Below are positions 5,659 to 7,461 of a DNA stretch of 7,461 bases, in pieces. Positions within the stretch are counted from its first letter, which is position 1; each line of letters opens with the position of its first letter. A program made the position numbers and the translations under genes. Source of the stretch: Candidatus Woesebacteria bacterium (GTDB lineage Bacteria > Patescibacteriota > Microgenomatia > UBA1406 > GWC2-37-13); NCBI GenBank assembly GCA_017993865.1, contig JAGOLU010000042.1, positions 1 to 7,461 of the forward strand. The letters are read 5' to 3'. The notes beneath the pieces were generated by a model that was not told the DNA's origin, ran no database searches, and was given only the letters and a program-made list of their open reading frames with translations.

Positions 5659-5666
5659 GAAAACAC

Positions 5667-5693
5667 TTGTGTGCTTCTGATATAGTGTATACT
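5667..5693 (+). promoter_or_regulatory. Promoter of the ParB-like gene, giving a leaderless mRNA
   Basis: TTGTGT (5667-5672), a 15-nt spacer and TATACT (5688-5693). The predicted start site coincides with the A of the ATG at 5700. An overlapping extended -10 (TGaTATAGT, 5678-5686) is an alternative. The short spacer makes this less certain than the ileS and rplU promoters. Confidence 0.5.
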
Positions 5694-5699
5694 ACTCTC

Positions 5700-6446
5700 A
5701 TGGAACATCACGAAGCTATGCGCAACAAGATTAACGTGATTAAACTGCACACAGACCCTCTGACGCAGGCTCAGCTTGTCGTGCAACTTTTGCGTGAGCA
5801 CTCTATCCGCAATATAGATTTAGCAAAAGAACTCGAGATTAAACCCTCGTATTTATCTCACCTCATCCGTGTCATGAAGCTACCCGAAATGGTCATAGAT
5901 GGGTATTGGAGTAAACAGCTCACCTTTACTCATCTTATTCTGATCTCTCGCCTTAAGAAACAAGAAGATATTCTTAAACTCTACGAAGAGATACTCCAGA
6001 AAAGCCTGAATGTCTCTGCCACCGAAAAACGCATCCGCGAAATATTGTACCTTATTGACAGTACCGGTAAATACACCTCAAAAGATCGATTAAATGCAAC
6101 TAAATCGAGGATCGAGTCATCTCTGGGTAATGATGCAAACGTATCAATCATTCAAACGAGAATTAAGGCAAAAATCGTTATCGAAGTGCCTGGAAACTTG
6201 GCTACGACATCTACGTTTATCGAGTTGTTTGCGAATAGATTCCGCAAGAAGAAAGGGCAGCCCCCAATTGAAACACCACAAGATGGTCCCGAGCTCTCTC
6301 TAGTCGGACCGAATGACCAAGATGGTGGGGGGGATGCGCGCGTGGAGAACGTCGTTACTGACCCAATTATCGACAGTATGCCGCAAGAAGAACCTTCCAC
6401 ACCAAAAATCTCAGAAGAAAAATATCGATTTGATCCTGATTTCTGA
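5700..6446 (+). CDS. ParB/KorB-type helix-turn-helix DNA-binding protein without a CTPase domain
   Basis: 248 aa from ATG 5700. Residues about 23-62 (QAQLVVQLLREHSIRNIDLA, then KELEIKPSYLSHLIRVMKLP) match the helix-turn-helix of ParB/Spo0J/KorB, in which 'LA..L..S.SYVS.L+R+.+LP' is the recognition region. The stretch around FTHLILISRL and LNVSATEKRIRE corresponds to the '.GHA..L' and 'SVR.TE' parts of the same domain. The N-terminal ParB nuclease-like CTPase domain with its GERR motif is absent; only about 20 residues precede the helix-turn-helix. The last 50 or so residues (from about PPIETPQDGPE) are acidic, Pro/Gly-rich and probably disordered. It may be a segregation-related or regulatory DNA-binding protein; the target is unknown. 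An upstream in-frame TTG (5667) would overlap the promoter and is rejected. Its TGA is directly followed by the convergent lepB stop. Confidence 0.8.
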   Translation: MEHHEAMRNKINVIKLHTDPLTQAQLVVQLLREHSIRNIDLAKELEIKPSYLSHLIRVMKLPEMVIDGYWSKQLTFTHLILISRLKKQEDILKLYEEILQKSLNVSATEKRIREILYLIDSTGKYTSKDRLNATKSRIESSLGNDANVSIIQTRIKAKIVIEVPGNLATTSTFIELFANRFRKKKGQPPIETPQDGPELSLVGPNDQDGGGDARVENVVTDPIIDSMPQEEPSTPKISEEKYRFDPDF

Positions 6447-7049
6447 TTACTCAGATTTGGAAGAATACGGATTCTTGATCATACCCACCGTGCTTGAAGG
6501 AAAGTATCGGAAAAACACTACTCCAATAATACTGTCTTCTGGAATTGGTCCGAATATACGGCTATCAAGTGACCCTGTGCGGTTATCTCCCATGACGAAG
6601 ACATTCTCTTCAGGCACAGTTAAAGTCTGACCTTCTTGGTAAATAGAGTTTTCATACAGTTGGGTCTTGTCTTTTATGTACTTCTCGTCGAGTGTCTGGT
6701 CATTCACTACTAAATCGCACTCAGTGCGGAATGGAGGCTTGCAGTTCGCAATTTCGATGGTGTCACCAGGGATCCCAATAACACGCTTTACAAACTCTAT
6801 TTCTTTATTTTCGGGAGAGTTAAGGACTACAATATCTCCGCGCTCTGGCTTACGGAGTTTGTAGGTCACTCTACTAACGAAAATTCGATCGTTATCGTGG
6901 AGGGTAGGCAACATTGAGCTGCCACGCACCTGGCTTGGTTGTAGGATATAATAGTTAACAACGATGAACATAGCTCCGACAAATACGATTGTCTCGAGCA
7001 TATCCATCACAAATCCAATGACACCTTTGAGGATCGACATGGCGTTCAT
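6447..7049 (-). CDS. lepB: Signal peptidase I
   Basis: 200 aa from ATG 7049-7047. Membrane serine protease that removes signal peptides from exported proteins. There is one N-terminal membrane helix (about 10-36), then box B RGSSMLPTL with nucleophile Ser45, box D FVKRVIGIPGD with general base Lys88, and box E MGDNRTGSLDSR (153-164) followed by FGPIP. The short single-helix form is of the Gram-positive/SipS type. A second ATG at 7040 and an upstream in-frame TTG at 7058 are possible starts; 7049 is preferred because a -10-like TATAGT (7068-7063) lies 13 nt upstream. A longer in-frame reading from TTG 7139 crosses a palindrome and a tRNA-like fragment and is not credible. The stop TAA (6449-6447) abuts the stop of the convergent ParB-like gene with zero spacing. 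Confidence 0.95.
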   Translation of the reverse strand: MNAMSILKGVIGFVMDMLETIVFVGAMFIVVNYYILQPSQVRGSSMLPTLHDNDRIFVSRVTYKLRKPERGDIVVLNSPENKEIEFVKRVIGIPGDTIEIANCKPPFRTECDLVVNDQTLDEKYIKDKTQLYENSIYQEGQTLTVPEENVFVMGDNRTGSLDSRIFGPIPEDSIIGVVFFRYFPSSTVGMIKNPYSSKSE

Positions 7050-7062
7050 TCTAATCAATAAC

Positions 7063-7068
7063 ACTATA
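7063..7068 (-). promoter_or_regulatory. Likely -10 box of lepB
   Basis: TATAGT on the minus strand, 13 nt before the ATG at 7049, in an AT-rich stretch. No recognisable -35 (CCCCAA at the expected position), so confidence is low. Confidence 0.3.
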
Positions 7069-7095
7069 TAATACAAGCATTGACTTTGGGGAAAA

Positions 7096-7108
7096 GGGTG
7101 GTTAGCTC
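7096..7108 (+). repeat. 13-nt copy of the 5' end of the tRNA-Val gene
   Basis: GGGTGGTTAGCTC is identical to the first 13 bases of the tRNA-Val gene (7187-7199), starting exactly at tRNA position 1 and covering the 5' acceptor strand, TA and the first D-stem strand. The rest of a tRNA is absent. The copy is followed at once by the palindrome at 7109-7125. Confidence 0.75.
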
Positions 7109-7125
7109 TCCGCCGACTCGGCGGA
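7109..7125. repeat. Perfect palindrome adjoining the tRNA fragment
   Basis: TCCGCCGA-C-TCGGCGGA: 8-nt arms around a single base, practically a 6-bp TCCGCC/GGCGGA stem with a 5-nt loop. The arms TCCGCC/GGCGGA are the same as in the hairpin at 5372-5386. No T-run follows on either strand. Confidence 0.7.
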
Positions 7126-7186
7126 TGGAAGTCGAACAATCAAACACAGTCAACATTTTTTTAGGTATGGGGTGTTGAGGTTCTTT

Positions 7187-7259
7187 GGGTGGTTAGCTCA
7201 GTTGGTAGAGCGTTGCATTCACATTGCAAAGGTCACTGGTTCGAGCCCAGTACTACCCA
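7187..7259 (+). tRNA. tRNA-Val (anticodon CAC)
   Basis: A full 73-nt cloverleaf. The acceptor stem GGGTGGT (7187-7193) pairs with ACTACCC (7252-7258) with one G-U pair. D arm GCTC/GAGC; anticodon arm TTGCA, loop TTCACAT, TGCAA, anticodon CAC (reads GTG, valine); variable loop AGGTC; T arm ACTGG, TTCGAGC, CCAGT; discriminator A at 7259. The next bases are CAATC, so CCA is not encoded and must be added by tRNA nucleotidyltransferase. No clear promoter or terminator was recognised around it. The glycosyltransferase gene starts 33 nt downstream. Confidence 0.96.
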
Positions 7260-7274
7260 CAATCTTTGAATTTG

Positions 7275-7283
7275 TGCTACAGT
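7275..7283 (+). promoter_or_regulatory. Extended -10 element of the GT2 gene
   Basis: TGcTACAGT (7275-7283) lies 9 nt before the ATG at 7293, a spacing like that before ileS and rplU. The place for a -35 falls inside the tRNA 3' end (ACCCAC) and is poor, so the extended -10 would have to carry recognition. Confidence 0.4.
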
Positions 7284-7292
7284 GATATTTGT

Positions 7293-7461
7293 ATGATTTC
7301 AACAGTAATACTTTACAAAAACGAGAAGGAAGCTATCAATAGGTGCCTCAACTCACTGTCATGGTGCTCAGACATTGTGATTGTCCAGGATTCTCAAGAT
7401 GCGGTGCCAGAGCTGCAGTCGCACCAGACACACCCCAAGATTGTCAAAAGACTGCTTGATG
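7293..7461 (+). CDS. GT2-type glycosyltransferase, N-terminal part (cut by window end)
   Basis: The frame is open from ATG 7293 to the window end, 56 codons. The protein begins MISTVILYKNEKEAINRCLN, then SLSWCSDIVIVQDSQ. This matches the start of family 2 glycosyltransferases of the WaaE/KdtX kind, where 'IS.VI.TKNE..NI.RCL.SL.W.DEI+V+DS.S' forms the first strand-helix-strand of the GT-A fold and the nucleotide-sugar site. The usual 'VDSGSTD' appears here as VQDSQDA, a divergence worth noting. It is a likely cytoplasmic or membrane-associated sugar transferase for surface polysaccharide; donor and acceptor are unknown. No Shine-Dalgarno; an extended -10 lies 9 nt upstream. The catalytic DxD region is beyond the window. 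Confidence 0.7.
   Translation, partial: MISTVILYKNEKEAINRCLNSLSWCSDIVIVQDSQDAVPELQSHQTHPKIVKRLLD

Noticed and set aside
5667..5699. TTG start 11 codons upstream for the ParB-like gene
   Set aside because: It coincides with the -35 element of the gene's own promoter, and ATG 5700 lies at the predicted transcription start.
6327..6333. Run of seven G in the tail of the ParB-like gene, a possible slippage site
   Set aside because: It encodes part of a Gly run in a disordered tail; losing one G opens a frame to 6630 that only runs antisense to lepB, with no sign of selection.
7050..7139. N-terminal extension of lepB from TTG 7139
   Set aside because: The extra 30 residues are Pro/Arg/His-rich, cross a palindrome and the tRNA fragment, and signal peptidases do not need them; the likely -10 box would fall inside.
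1..7461. CRISPR array, insertion sequence or integrase
   Set aside because: No regularly spaced direct repeats, transposase or recombinase frames were found on either strand.

Overview
The window looks like chromosomal DNA from a Candidate Phyla Radiation (Patescibacteria) bacterium, most likely of the Parcubacteria group. The clues are an archaeal/eukaryotic-like (type 2) IleRS with altered signature motifs, compact gene packing, mostly single-gene transcription units with a -10 box only 6-9 nt before the start codon (leaderless or nearly leaderless mRNAs, no Shine-Dalgarno), and a tRNA gene without an encoded CCA end. This placement is inferred from sequence character, not from a database search.

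Layout. 1-379 (minus): N-terminal part of a membrane glycosyltransferase of the PMT/GT39 kind, running off the window. 471-3389 (plus): ileS, ending at a strong hairpin terminator that probably serves both strands. 3468-4437 (minus): a tight cassette of three small unknown genes, visibly richer in G+C than its surroundings; its second and third genes have strong Shine-Dalgarno sites, unlike the housekeeping genes. 4438-5045: about 600 nt without a convincing protein gene. It holds a perfect-consensus minus-strand promoter (4907-4935) that fires into a roughly 200-nt sequence folding by hand into a long rod with a closing stem, a large central bubble and an apical stem, which is the architecture of 6S RNA. 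5046-5658 (plus): rplU and rpmA (ribosomal proteins L21 and L27), separated by a pair of back-to-back mini-hairpins. 5700-6446 (plus): a ParB/KorB-type helix-turn-helix protein lacking the ParB CTPase domain. 6447-7049 (minus): lepB, signal peptidase I, whose stop codon directly abuts the stop of the ParB-like gene. 7187-7259: tRNA-Val(CAC). 7293-7461: start of a GT2-type glycosyltransferase, cut by the window end.

Most of the window is housekeeping: translation (IleRS, L21, L27, tRNA-Val), protein export (signal peptidase) and envelope glycosylation at both edges. The parts that known families do not explain are the 6S-like RNA candidate, the three-gene cassette, and several small palindromes, one of which follows exactly after a 13-nt copy of the 5' end of the tRNA-Val gene.
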